This document shows, in pieces, positions 52,474 through 64,000 of a stretch of DNA of 64,000 nt (position 1 is its first letter; every line of letters begins with the position of its first letter). Made by a program: the position numbers and the translations under genes. The stretch is from NCBI GenBank assembly GCA_016648135.1, contig JADDOH010000477.1, positions 310,001 through 374,000 of the forward strand, given 5' to 3'. The DNA is from Agrypnia vestita. Lineage: Eukaryota; Arthropoda; Insecta; Trichoptera; Phryganeidae. The notes under the pieces were generated by a model. That model saw only the letters and a list, made by a program, of their open reading frames with translations. It did no database searches and had not been told where the DNA came from.

Positions 52474-52986
52474 TCTATACCTATAAAACTCAATGACTGT
52501 CTGTCTGTCTGTTCTCTATACAAATCTACACCGTTTGTCCGATTCGATTCAAATTTTGCATACTTATGCTTTGGAACCCGGCGGGTAACATAGGCAACAT
52601 TTCCCCTTCCCCTCCCCTGACATATTTTCGATGCAAATCTATACCGTTTGACCGATCGGACTCAAAATGTGGAAATTTATTCTTTAGGACTCGGCGAGTA
52701 ACATAGGCGATATTTCCCCCCTATTCTCATATCCCTTTCCCTTCACCTGACATATTTTAGATGCAAATCTGTACCGTTTGACCGATAGGACTCAAAATAT
52801 GGAATCTTATTCTTCAGAACTCGGCGAGTAACATAGTTTATATTTCCCCCCTATTCTAATACCCCTTTCCCTCCCCCTGACATATTTTCGATGCAAATCT
52901 ATACCGTTCGAATCAAACCTTTGTTTCCCCCACAAATATATTTTCAACTAAATCTTTAATCCGCAACGCTGGGTACGAACAGCTAG
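52474..52986 (+). mobile_element. Helitron-like element with internal tandem modules
   Basis: Begins TCTATACCTATAAAACTCAA after A (52473) and ends GGGTACGAACAGCTAG before T (52987). TC...CTAG inserted between A and T is the Helitron rule. GTCTGTCTGTCTGTTC lies near the 5' end. The interior holds about four roughly 120-bp modules with CTATACCGTTTGACCGATCG, GGACTCGGCGAGTAACATAG and CCCTTTCCCTCCCCCTGAC. A decayed relative is at 31.39-31.95 kb. No helicase is encoded. Confidence 0.65.
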
Positions 52987-53026
52987 TTTAATATAATGCA
53001 CAATTATATGAGTATATAGGCAGCAG

Positions 53027-53430
53027 TTTTGGATTGGAGCTATACAATATCAAAATTTACATTTTTCTCAATATTTCTGACTTATTTTTTACAAAACGTT
53101 GTATCAATTACGAAAAATTTATTCGTTTCAATATAAATTCAATAAAATAATAAAAATCCTGCGTAATTTCCTGATTAAATTCCAATTTTGACCAGTTGGA
53201 ATTGGGAAGTTTTTTATATATTATTTTACTTGTATTAAAGGGACAAAATATTTCATATTCGATATAAGTTACTGTAATGATAGTCTAACGTTTTACAATA
53301 AATAATTCAGAAATATTGAAAATAATGCAATTTGATTTAGCATATCTCCATAGCTATTGATGTTTGATGTAGCATATCTCCATAGTCATGGTTACTTCAA
53401 CGTTTTCGACTGATAATTAAAGGAGGAATG
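53027..53430. mobile_element. Long inverted-repeat MITE, family M2 copy 2
   Basis: Left CAATATTTCTGACTTATTTT and ACAAAACGTTG are mirrored on the right by CAACGTTTT-type AACGTTTTACAATAAATAAT and TCAGAAATATTG. The right arm continues ATTTAGCATATCTCCATAGC, duplicated once (GTAGCATATCTCCATAG at about 53376). The structure is as at 24.1-24.5 kb. Confidence 0.6.
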
Positions 53431-54112
53431 TATTGTTGTGGATTATCTCTGCTACATCCTGTATAAAATAGTAAAATAGAAACAAAGTGGAATTGACAAA
53501 CAGAAGAAAAAAAATCACACCGATAAATGTCATTCGCTTTCATTATTTATAATTATTAAACTAAACTGGTAGAATTTTATAATCAGTGTTGTTTAAACAC
53601 CGTTTTTTAATTTTTTCGAATTGATAATTTTGTTCACTAAAAAGTCAACGCTGTAAACATCAAAAATGTAATGAAATATTTTCAGTTTAAAATTTTATTA
53701 AAATTAAACACCTCTCGCTCCTATATTATTATAATTAAACAAACTCTCCCCTATATTAAACGATGAAGGTATTTCTGGAGATAAAACCTTATTCATAAAT
53801 ATGATCCTGAAGTGCCACGTCCGTGGGGGTATCTCTGTGAAAGTGAGGGCAGATGGACAATTAATGGAAGTGTGAACAGTGTAAAGGTCAGGGTTGGCCA
53901 CATTAAACCTGGCAAGTTGAAATTAAACCTTGAACGAAAAATACCTTTAAAAGGGTTATCGGTTTGAAGAAAGGCGTAATTACATATATCAAGGGAAAAG
54001 CAAAAAATGGGAAAAATAATGTTTGATTATATATGGATGGAAAGGCATGCGTCAAGACATTGAATTTTCTAATGCTGTATACTATGTTGAGATTGCCTTT
54101 AATTATGTGAAG
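53431..54112. other. Non-coding stretch, nothing recognised
   Basis: AT-rich; about 53800-53930 is somewhat less so. No gene or known repeat. Confidence 0.35.
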
Positions 54113-54655
54113 ATTTCAATTTCAATTTCAATTTCAATTTCAATTTCAATTTCAATTTCAATTTCAATTTCAATTTCAATTTTCAGTTTCAGTTTCAGTT
54201 TCAGTTTCTGTTTCAGTTTCAGTTTCAGTTTCAGTTTCAGTTTCTGTTTCAGTTTCAGTTTCAGTTTTCAATTTTCAATTTCGATTTCGATTTCGATTTC
54301 GATTTCGATTTCGATTTCGATTTCGATTTCGATTTCGATTTCGATTTAGATTTCGATTTCGATTTCGATTTCGATTTCGATTTCGATTTCGATTTCGATT
54401 TCGATTTCGATTTCGATTTCGATTTCGATTTCGATTTCGATTTCGATTTCGATTTCGATTTCGATTTCGATTTCGATTTCGATTTCGATTTCAATTTCAA
54501 TTTCAATTTCAATTTCAATTTCAATTTCAATTTCAATTTCAATTTCAATTTCAATTTCAATTTCAATTTCAATTTCAATTTCAATTTCAATTTCAATTTC
54601 AATTCCAATTTCAATTTCAATTTCAATTTTCAATTTACAATTTCAATTTTAAATT
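54113..54655. repeat. Hexanucleotide repeat array in four variant blocks
   Basis: About 540 bp of 6-bp units arranged as blocks: TTTCAA (54113-54183), TTTCAG with a few TTTCTG (54184-54265), a TTTTCAATTTTCAA junction, TTTCGA (about 54279-54491, one TTTAGA unit), then TTTCAA again (54492-54640, one TTCCAA unit). Each block is nearly homogeneous, so variants spread by local expansion. Long frames (KS, KL or EI dipeptides on the minus strand) result only from the 6-bp period. Confidence 0.95.
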
Positions 54656-55430
54656 TAAATTTAAATTTATTTTTTAATATAACATTTACATTACAAACAT
54701 AAATATGTTTAATTCGTAAATATTATTAACAAGTGAGAAAATATACAAACACCAAAATATTGAACGTATAATAAATACATTAATATCAAAGGTGTAGGAG
54801 AATCCTGGTTCGGAAAACCCTCTCAGAGACATTCAAAGACATGGAAGAGATCGATGTCCAGAGTAATATTGTCTGAGTAATACAGGTCCTGTATATTGGA
54901 ATGTGAAACAATCTATGCTGACGCTGTCTTAGGTAATTATCAAGAACATCTAAACCAACGCTCTTCACAATTTCAGGATTGTCGACCATACCGCGCAACA
55001 ACTGATAGAAATTGTAATCAAAAACACATTCCTTCTAGTCTCTTAAATACATACAGATATATGGATACATTAAATAAGGGTGTCCCTATAAAAAGGGTTT
55101 ATATTAAAATAACAACATTTTACAGGATTTAGAAAAAATATTCAATGAATCAAATAATCTTTTCAAAAAGAGCAAAATGATTTTGTGGTGATTAATAATA
55201 TAATAATTAAAAATGTCTTTTATATATTGACAATATTAACATACTTCAGGAAATAATCCCTTCTTGAAACATGTTGATATTTTCTATATGAAAACAGAGT
55301 ACATTTTTATAAATTATATAAACAAACAACCAGAATTATAGATTTGTAGTGTGCAGATTTTATATCCACTTATTAATATTAGAATTAACACAATAACAAA
55401 ACAAGGTTGAAATTCGATCTCTCTATAATA
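54656..55430. other. Non-coding stretch, nothing recognised
   Basis: AT-rich. About 54795-55010 is mixed composition without a supported frame. Confidence 0.35.
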
Positions 55431-55881
55431 TAACTAACTAACATACCATCAGGCCATTTTTCCGTGGTGGTAGGCAAAGAGGATAGAGCGCCACACTCTT
55501 CTGTCCTGACATACAACTCTCGCCTCATCCACATTCATACATCTTCGCATGCAAGCTCGCCGGTTGTTGAGGCTTCTAACTGGACCATCTTCCAGTATCT
55601 GGTTAATCTGGACATGCCACGTCTTCCGTGGTCGCCCGCTCTTTCTGGCGCCATCAACACATGCATTTTGTATCTTTCTTATCATTCTTTCCTCATTCAT
55701 TCGCTCAATACGCATCTGAGCGACCCTTTTTTAATTCTATTAATTATGCTAAGATCAGCTTTACATTCGTTCGTAATATCTGCATTCTTTACTCTATCAT
55801 AAATTGATTTGCCACACATACGTCTGAGGGATCTACTTTCGTTCCTCTTCTGCCAGCTCTAGGCTTCGCTTTCATACATAG
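55431..55881 (-). pseudogene. LINE family A, C-terminal fragment with TTAG tail
   Basis: The minus strand keeps an 88-residue frame, RIERMNEERMIRKIQNACVD, GARKSGRPRKTWHVQINQIL, EDGPVRSLNNRRACMRRCMN and VDEARVVCQDRRVWR, ending HHGKMA and a GTTAGTTAG tail. Upstream (to 55881) broken frames cover the EAW...RSLRRMCGKS block. It is close to the copy at 22.3 kb but lacks its LLLLV insertion after the WH(D/V)Q motif. Confidence 0.8.
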
Positions 55882-57365
55882 GACCCGTAAAAATGAAATA
55901 AAATATATAAGCACTCACACACGAGTATGAAATCTTCCTAATTCTTTCAGCTAGAGCCAGAAAATTTCATTTATATTCGAACATTCATACTTAAAATACG
56001 ATTCTTTTTCAATACGAATGGTATGGTCTCGATTCATAAAACCTTTAAAAAAACCTTTAGACGAATTAAGCTCGACGTGCGATTAATAGATGTCGCTAAA
56101 CTCCGGCAGTTCGGAGCGGTAAAACAGTGCTGACCACTCCACACAGAAATGTCCAATAGTTAACTCTGCGGGGGTCGTGTAGTGGCGAGCTGGGTGGCGG
56201 GGAGGGTGCGGGTTAATGAAAAGAACGGTCAGCCAGTCAAAGGATTGTAATTGCTCTGAAGGCTCAAAAAGTAGGGTGCACAGGTGGTCGGGGCTAATGA
56301 TTTCTTACAGCTACCTGCAAAAAATTATATTGATCGGTAAAATATATTAGATACCTACATAGTATGAGATAAACTAGTTCCTTAGAAAAGGGTGATGGGT
56401 TACAGTGGAAAAATGTCCCCCTCAAGTATGTTTAAGGGGGGGGTAAGGTTAATTCGTACAAAAAAGGCATGTTTTTGTGAATTTTTTGTGACGACACAGT
56501 TAAAATCTCTTTATTAAAATCAATGGTACAATAAAGTATGACATTTGAAAAATATTGTGTAAAATTTTCAAGAAGAAATATTTAAAAATACGGCAATGGC
56601 AGCAATTATTCGGACGTGTCTCGGAAAAAAGTAGAATTGCGGTGTCCATCATAACTTGGTGCTAGATCATCTGAAATCAATAAATCAAAGTTCATTTGTT
56701 AGATAATAAGTTTTCCCAGGTAACGCTGTGAGGGTTTTTTGAAATTTCAATTTTTCAATTTTTTGGAACACTTTGAAGGGAAAAAAAAATTAAAAAATAA
56801 AAATTAATAACATATTTGAAAAAAAGTCTCCAGCGTTACCTCGTAAATTATGTACAGAAATAGTTTTCAAAATTTCAAAAGGATCGGTGCAGTAGTTTTG
56901 AATTTATGATGGACACCGACTTTGAAAACGTGAGATGTGGGGAAAACGCTTTAAAGTTTTGCACAGTGTAAAATTCAAAATAAAACTCAACACTTATTTT
57001 ATACTTACACATAATCGTCGATGTCATGTTCACACAGCAAAGAGCTTTCATCATCAGCATCTTTTTGTCCTTGTCTACGCAAAACTTTTCCAATACAATA
57101 GCACGTCCGGTAGTCCTCAGGTGAGCGCGTCTCTTAGCTGCCCGAGCAGGTATAGAAAATCAGTCTGAGTATCGCTCAAATGTTCATAATTTCGTCAATT
57201 TTGCTCTGATTGACTTGAAATTTTGACACAATATTCTTGCATTGTTACACATTCATTTAAAAAATTAAAAATAAAATGCAAAAAAAAAGTTAACCACCCT
57301 TAAGTCATATTTATACCGCAGTTGAAGTATTTATTATTGCACGATTAAATCCCCTATTACAGAAA
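55882..57365. other. Non-coding stretch with one GC-richer island
   Basis: About 56080-56320 is less AT-rich and repeat-free (GTGCGATTAATAGATGTCGC, GCACAGGTGG E-box, GGCTAATGATTTC) and may be conserved non-coding DNA. About 56718 and 56830 carry AGGTAACGCTG and CAGCGTTACCT in inverted orientation 100 bp apart, perhaps a small foldback element. No gene supported. Confidence 0.35.
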
Positions 57366-57565
57366 CTTTGTTTAAAAGGAAAGTATGTGGTAAAAGAATC
57401 GTAGGAAGACACCGCATCTCATGGATGTGTAGCTGGAGGGGCTGGTATACATAAGTGTAACTCGACTGAGTTGTTCCATGCGGAGGTAAATAAAGTAGTA
57501 ATCCCTAGAATGATCGCCGATCTCCAATAGGAGACGGCACCATAAGAAGAAGAAGAAGATGAAAA
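57366..57565 (+). pseudogene. RTE-like LINE 3' end, family B copy 3
   Basis: Broken frames give GKRIVGRHRISWMC, a W-rich RGWY remnant, ELFHAE-like (GAGTTGTTCCATGCGGAGG) and RMIADLQ-like (AGAATGATCGCCGATCTCCA) before AAGAAGAAGAAGAAG at about 57545-57560. These are the last motifs of family B (GRRQISWLRNIRDW...ELFRAA...VIVNV). Confidence 0.65.
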
Positions 57566-58492
<927 letters not shown>

Positions 58493-58790
58493 TCCAGTGT
58501 TTGACATATGCCGCGCATGCGCCATGACAGCTAGATTGACCAGTAACAAAATAAGAGTACGCATGTTACAAGATTCACTGAAATTTTAAAACACGTATAT
58601 TTATGTTATTATAAATTAGTAAACGTGTATAAATATTAAATACATTATTTTTATATGTGACCAGTAGATAATATTTTATGTGTGTAATAATTCTACACAT
58701 TTAATATTATCTGCATGTATTTTAAAACAATCTGTACTGTACATTCATATTATAAGATACAATATTATTTAATAAAATATTGGCACTGTG

Positions 58791-59492
58791 TAGCGAAGGG
58801 AAAAACTATATTTCAAAATTAAGTGTACAACACACACACGTTCACCAATTTGAAGACTACAAAGTGTACACTACAATTGTAGTAAAAACTACTTGAAGTG
58901 AAGTAATTGTAGTACTACGAAATGAAGTGAAATAAATGAAGTGAAGTAAGTGAAGTGAAGTAATTGAAGTGAAGTGAAGTCATTGAAGTGAAGTAAATGA
59001 AGTGAAGTAATTGTGATAATAATAATGAAGTGAAGTAATGAAATGAAGTAAAACTGAAGTAAATAGTATTTTATTCCCACAAATAAAAATTTGGCGACCT
59101 AAAAAAAAAAAAAAGGTCGCCAGTCTTCTGCCAGCCAGATTTCTGGGGGGGGGGGGTTGTTACAGTTTCCAGAAATTTCTTCGTTTAACTACATCAACTT
59201 TCCAAAAATTTCACGTAAAAAATGCACTATTTAAAGTATGTTTCTCATACTTTCGATAACTTTAAAGTGTATGTACTTTGTAGTGTTCGCTTTGAAATGA
59301 AGTGTACTATTTGAAGTTTGTACATTCAATAACTTTGATGTTTGTAGTTTGTAGTGTGCACTACACATCAAAGTGTGCGAAGTGTGCACTACACATCAAA
59401 GTGTGCACTACACATCAAAGTGTGCGAAGTGTGCACTTCAATGTAGTGTAGTACTACACTGTAGTAGTGAGTACAGAGCGGACCCATCACTA
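58791..59492. mobile_element. hAT-like non-autonomous element, copy 2 (inverted)
   Basis: Ends TAGCGAAGGG and CCCATCACTA correspond to the two ends of 9060-11360 in reverse. Flanking 8-mers GCACTGTG (58783-58790) and GTACTGTA (59493-59500) agree at six of eight positions. The interior has CAACACACACACGTTCACC, AAAAAGGTCGCCAG, a run of about 13 G at 59144, and TACTTTGTAGTGTTCGCTTT. The GAAGTGAAGTAA-type simple repeat at 58893-59060 and ACTACACATCAAAGTGTGC repeats at 59370-59430 are private expansions. Confidence 0.7.
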
Positions 59493-59500
59493 GTACTGTA

Positions 59501-60170
59501 TACTGTACATTAATTAGGCGGTCCGGCGGGACTTGGTCTAGTGAACCTTATTAATTTAGCGATCCCGATATTTTGCTCCTTGGGACCTCAAATCCAATTT
59601 GGAAGGGTCAAATGGCGGCGAGCGAACTCATTCATAAATATATTACATCATATTGTAAACGAAGCGTTAATTAATTACCAATATTAAAAGCTAATCACCT
59701 GCATGTTTGTACCGCGGCAGATATTTCAGGATATATATTAGCATAAATTATGACGTCATATCTCGCCCCGAGAGAACATTTTCCACCCCCATTACCTCTC
59801 CAAAATATGCATTCTGAGATAATGTGGTTTAAGCCATTAAACGCCGCTACCAGTTCTCGTGGTTCGATTTTCATGAAATTTGAGAAAAAAATAAAACTTT
59901 TAAAAAAATCATCAAAAAAATACTTTGATTTGGAAAATATGAGGTGTTGCATTTTCGCAATGACAGTGAAATAGGGGGTAAACGATAAAAGTATCAATCA
60001 AAATTCTTGCATTTTGCAATATGTCACAATATTTCATGCTTCTTATAACGAAACAATCATATCCTTTGCAATATGTCACAAAACTATCATCGGCTTATAA
60101 ACCTAGGGTGATCTACAATATTCGGGAAATACCTGGAGCCATCGAGAAGCGACGAGAACCTTTTCAGGTA
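59501..60170. other. Repeat-free stretch with candidate conserved non-coding island
   Basis: About 59505-59700 contains ACATTAATTAGGCGG, TATTAATTTAGCGATCCCG, CATTCATAAATATATTA and AAGCGTTAATTAATTACC in otherwise mixed sequence. Clustered TAATTA cores are typical homeodomain sites. About 59750-59860 is a second mixed patch. No exon is supported; regulatory role is inference. Confidence 0.3.
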
Positions 60171-60355
60171 GATGGCAGCCGTGCGGCTCAATTCTGCTTT
60201 ACAGTGCTGGGTTGCACGGTTGCCTTTAGCATTAAAAAATGCCAACCTGGCGGCGAATGAGTAGGACCGATATAGGAGCTTTTGCTTATAAATGTGAAGT
60301 GAAGTAAATGAATATAAAACGGTCCTGGGTAAGCAGTGGGTCTGCCCTCAATCCA
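60171..60355. repeat. Dispersed repeat R5, copy 2
   Basis: Collinear with 22095-22282 (GCATTAAAAAATGCCAACC, GAATGAGTAGGACCGATAT, AGGAGCTTTTGCTTATAAA, AAACGGTCCTGG, GTGGGTCTGCC). A GTGAAGTGAAGTAAATGA interruption at about 60295-60312 is private to this copy. Confidence 0.55.
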
Positions 60356-62145
60356 GAGTGTACGAAAATATCACAATTGCGTAAAAACATGGAACTGTAC
60401 CACGGCGCAAATTACTAGCGAAAATACCATCATTTCGATATAAATAGCACGGATCTAGGCAGCCGTGCAGTCGTCGTATTTGACAGTTCGTGTGGTGCGA
60501 AGTCGGCCACTAACTTCGAGAATATATGTCAGATAGACATGAAATTTTCTGTGTACATTACGAAAATGAAATAAAAAAAATCGATTTTTTGGAAATCCTG
60601 ACTGCGTAAGTTTTATAGACATTTTCGGGTCACACAAGATTCCTGTTACGTATCCAAATTTTCATTCCACATCTATTCTATGGTCAACATCTGCTGCACA
60701 TGCTGTGAATGAGTGAGCCCAGATAATTTAATGCATCACAGTTGGCTAATGTTCTCCCATCTAGTTGCATTGCAATCAGTTGAGTTACAGCATTTGTGTT
60801 TTCAAATGCAAGTACAAATATTTAGTCCATGCTCCAGGATTTTTCGGCACCTTTCAAAACCATTGTGTGCTTAGAAAATATGCATAAAAATAGTTTATAT
60901 TTAACTTAAAATTATACAGATAAATCGAGGTGTTAATTCTTACCTGCAAAATTGCTAAAAATAGTTTGTATCTTTTTAAAGAAATCTCAGATCAAGAGTG
61001 ATTTTCAAGTCTTGTAATTATTTAAGGGATTCCTCCCTTCGCCAGGCCAGGCAGTACGAGGCGAGACAGAAATTAATGGCGAGGTTCAGGCAAGGGGCAT
61101 CGAATAACGGTAGTTTTACAGAGGCAGCCGTCAGAATGGCAGAAGCCTCCTGAGAGAGCCTGCGAACCGTTATTGCAGGATAATTACCCTCACTCTCGAA
61201 TTACGGGATTTTATCAGCAATTTCCAAAGAAATACTTGGTTTTATTTCTTTCCGGAACACGCCTTCGTTTCTAATTAATAACTATTGATTGCATTTCGAG
61301 TAGCGATTCAGAGAGCTGAGGCGAAATGAGTATTTTAAAAGTAATTTTAAATCTATCTATATACAAATGTATGTCTATCTGATCTCTAAATAACTGGGCC
61401 TTGGAGCAAATGCTGAATAAGTATCTCGCAATTTTTTTTATAGTTCTTTATGTGTATTTCATTTTATATCACTTTTAGAAAGTCTTGTGGTTCTATTATA
61501 TGTGATGCATTTTTTAAGTTTAAGTTATTTTTTATATTGACTTAATATTAATTAATTTAATTAACGATAAAAACTAACGTTGATGTTTTTTTACTATCAG
61601 ATTAAATAAATATAATAAAAAATAACTTGTTGCTCTACGACTTAATACTGTCCTAGGGGTTAGTGGTTCAAAACTCAGATTAATATTGCCATATTTAAAT
61701 AACCTCTCTGGCCAAAATCTCTGTCTTCTAGGCATATGTGGCTTTGATATCAGCTCTGAAGATAAACCTTGAAATGGGCTCCGATGTGTAAATATTCAAA
61801 ATAATATTATTTGTTTTATGTTGATCTAAGGCCTGCAGTGTGGACGGGCCGCTAAGCGGGAGTCGGTAGAGCAATGAGGGGTCAAGAACGCAGCGGCAGC
61901 GAACACTTCTTTGGTTTATTTTTGTAAAACGTATTTTACCTTTAGTTTGTATAAAATTCTTGTACCTTATATAATACTGTAAAAGCTCACTAGGGCGTTG
62001 ATAGTAAAAAATAAATAAACATGAATTTTTTTTTAAATTAGATTTGTTAGGGTGGTCATGATATATTGTAACGTGACTGTACATCGCAAATGTTAAAGTG
62101 TATTTTGACTACACCAATTCGCCAAGTTCATTTCGCTCACTAATT
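60356..62145. other. Apparently unique DNA with one island
   Basis: About 61020-61340 is less AT-rich, repeat-free and contains TTTCTAATTAATAACTATTG, ATTAATGGCGAGG and GCAGGATAATTACCC. It is a candidate conserved non-coding element. About 61820-61910 is a second short GC-richer patch. No gene or RNA was recognised. Confidence 0.3.
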
Positions 62146-62149
62146 GTTT

Positions 62150-62225
62150 TGGTCGAGTGGAACCAGTTGACTGGAATCGAACCCGCGTCCCGGCGTGCCG
62201 ACGCGACCGCGCTCCAGTGACAGCA
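62150..62225 (-). other. tRNA-like sequence (SINE head or tRNA relic)
   Basis: The minus strand reads GGAGCGCGGTCGCGTCGGCA, CGCCGGGACGCGGGTTCGAT, TCCAGTCAACTGG. It has an intact B box GGTTCGATTCC but no convincing cloverleaf (acceptor ends do not pair). It is likely a tRNA-derived SINE head of a third family, single copy here. The GC-rich sequence to about 62560 has no recognised function. Confidence 0.4.
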
Positions 62226-62905
62226 AATAACTACAAACGGCACAAGGGCTCTTTATTATTTACAAAGTGGCCCTGCATAAGGCGGAATCGGCTCCATTTC
62301 CATGCCGGCCCCAAACCCATTTCCGGGAGGAGTGGGCTCCACGAGATCGGTTGACCGGATTGATTGGAAGCTGAGGGTAGTTCGGACGGTATCGGGGGTG
62401 GCTGGGGGATGGCTGGGAGGGAGCCCTCCAGAGACGGTAATGAACGTGTGAAGGGAATGATATACGCCCGGGGCATTGAAATTTCTCGAATCCGGGGAGC
62501 TGCGATAAACGAATTTTGCCATGTCGATCATTTATGATACGGGAATAATTTGAGACGTATCTGTTGTTCACGACGCGAATCGCCGGGAATCTTGGGTGAG
62601 AATTACGGAAATAAGAGAAGGTTGCCCGGATGGGGATATGGAGAGGTAATATGGAAAGAATGTGTTTTATGGGGGGTGAAAGAGGAATAGGGAACACAGT
62701 TAGAAGCAGCTCTGCAGCTTCCGTACCAGAAAAAGTTAACCTCCGTCGAATCAACGGGCATCGTAAAGAAAAATAGCGGTCTCTGTTTAACGGTGAATCC
62801 GAATGTTTTGTCTTAGCTAGCCAACTCGGTCACCAGGGAGGTCGCTGCAACGGCACACGCATCGGGCAAATAAGTGTAAATAGTTTTCGAGATACTTGAG
62901 CCTTG

Positions 62906-63988
62906 CCCGTCGTTTCGACGGATGGTTAGCTTTACCGTTAGTTTTTTTGTTTGAGTGCGCGTGTATATTTTTGACATAAGTTGTGTTGTAGATTTTTACC
63001 ATATCTTCATTAAATAATGATGCGATATCGAAGTTAATAAACCAAGAGTATAGTTTCGAAGACCAAGATGATGCGTCCACCAGTGAGACGGAAAACTTTG
63101 TGCTGGAAGACGATGTCCAAAGTGACGAAAATTATGGGCCATCTAATTCCGAAGTCAAATGAGTACACCTCGAGACTTATCATCAACTGTGGAATAAGTT
63201 CTTATAGAAATTCTAGTACTCTTCCAGGTTCCTCACAGACCAGCGTCATTAAATTGCCTCAAGGGAACATACGAGGTAAAAACCATTTTGTTTAGTCTAC
63301 CAGTGGGCTAGAAATTTATTGCACGCAAAGAATTTATGAAAACACTACACTTTCGACTTGTGGAGCCTTGAATGAAGGCAAGATTGGTAAAAACAACAAT
63401 GCCTACGCAAAAGTGAAAGATAAAATCAAGAGTGTTCTTTCAGCGCAACTATCCATTAGTCAAGACCAATAATCATCAGGCCAAGCTCTTTTTAAGGCTT
63501 GAAAAATAAAGAAGAGCTATCAACTTCTTCAAAACAAGAAAATCATAAAAGAAAAACGTGCGAGAACGTGGCACTACAAGAAAAAGCGTATAAAATTATT
63601 TGTGCCAAATGTAAGGTAGCGATGTATGTCGAACATAAGATTGATTTTTGTACCACATGCTATATATATAAATAAGTTTTTTATTTTAATTACTTTTTTA
63701 TATCATCTTAATTGCCATAAAATACCAATACATAGAAAGTTATATTATTTTTTCTAGTTGATTTTGTATGTTAGAGTTTATGAAAAAATAATGATCTTTT
63801 TTTCCAGAAGTTTTAGAAATTTTACTATAGTTCTTAAATAAATAAGTAAAATTTAATGTATAAGACGTTTTTTTATTGAAAAACCTTTAACTTTACGATA
63901 TTGTAAAGTATCACGTGCATAAAGTTTATATATTTTGCAAAAAAGTACTTTTTCAAGTACCCGTCGTTTCGACGGATGGTTAGCTTTA
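62906..63988 (+). mobile_element. piggyBac-like remnant bracketed by a 29-bp direct repeat
   Basis: An identical 29-bp sequence beginning CCCGTCGTTTCGACGGATGG lies at 62906-62934 and 63960-63988; it includes the hairpin CGTCG-TTT-CGACG, and the second copy runs into TTAA at 63986-63989. Between them are two parts of a piggyBac-like transposase (next entry). Direct rather than inverted orientation is odd for piggyBac ends. Either these are internal repeats of a longer element running beyond the window, or the element lies between older repeats. Confidence 0.5.
63067..63675 (+). pseudogene. piggyBac-like transposase, N- and C-terminal remnants
   Basis: The first part (63067-63171) is acidic: DDASTSETENFVLEDDVQSD then ENYGPSNSEVK and a stop, like the acidic N-terminus of piggyBac-type transposases. 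Another frame gives GNIRGKNHFV, stop, STSG, resembling the following RGKNxFxW motif with W changed to stop. The end (63559-63675) has a Cys pattern, C...CAKC...CTTC, like the cysteine-rich C-terminal domain. The catalytic DDD core between them is deleted. Several frame breaks exclude function. Confidence 0.55.
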
Positions 63989-64000
63989 ATGGGGTGCGCC

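Noticed and set aside
54023..54633. Long frames coding KS, KL, EI or SI dipeptide repeats
   Set aside because: They arise because the hexanucleotide unit is a multiple of three, so a stop-free unit stays open in several frames.
56718..56850. AGGTAACGCTG/CAGCGTTACCT inverted pair
   Set aside because: Only 11 bp of pairing over about 100 bp of spacing, single copy and no target duplication, so not called as an element.

Overview
The window looks like nuclear DNA from an insect or another arthropod. It is strongly AT-rich and dense in decayed transposable elements of types usual in arthropods: mariner, Tigger/pogo, hAT-like, piggyBac-like and Helitron-like DNA elements, RTE-type and CR1/Jockey-type LINE tails, tRNA-headed SINEs, LTR promoters, and Penelope-type hammerhead ribozyme motifs. 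A degenerate TTAGG-like patch sits near the left end. I cannot name the order or species. No host protein-coding exon is supported and no bona fide tRNA, rRNA or CRISPR was found. It is most likely an intergenic or long intronic stretch.

Layout. 0-8 kb: a DNA-transposon copy, a Helitron-like element with a 30-bp minisatellite, a SINE, a palindromic hammerhead insertion beside a LINE ORF, and two more LINE tails. 9-11.4 kb: a four-layer nest (LINE tail, then a hAT-like element, then a LINE tail plus a mariner). 14-19 kb: hammerhead remnants, a Helitron 3' end and two antisense LINE fragments. 20-21 kb: a deleted Tigger with intact ends. 22.3-23.6 kb: the longest coding remnant, a reverse transcriptase half. 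24-33 kb: inverted-repeat elements, SINEs, Helitron-like pieces and two palindromic hammerhead-family insertions. 34-52 kb: LTR promoter copies, LINE tails and SINEs. 52.5-59.5 kb: a Helitron-like element, a hexanucleotide array, a LINE tail, a SINE with a 104-nt poly-A tail (poly-T on +) and a second hAT-like copy. 60-64 kb: apparently unique DNA, a tRNA-like block and a piggyBac-like remnant.

The most interesting pattern is a set of insertions made of long near-perfect palindromes. Two carry recognisable hammerhead ribozyme cores (CUGANGA, helix II, GAAA, then a palindromic helix III such as ACGU or ACCGGU). Three independent copies (about 5.0, 29.6 and 33.1 kb) are bounded by 12-14 bp direct repeats and have a short unpaired tail on one side. 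They look like non-autonomous Penelope-like or retrozyme-like elements. Several GC-richer, apparently repeat-free islands (8.7, 15.6, 21.3, 34.6, 56.2, 59.6 and 61.1 kb) may be conserved non-coding sequence of a neighbouring gene, but that is inference.
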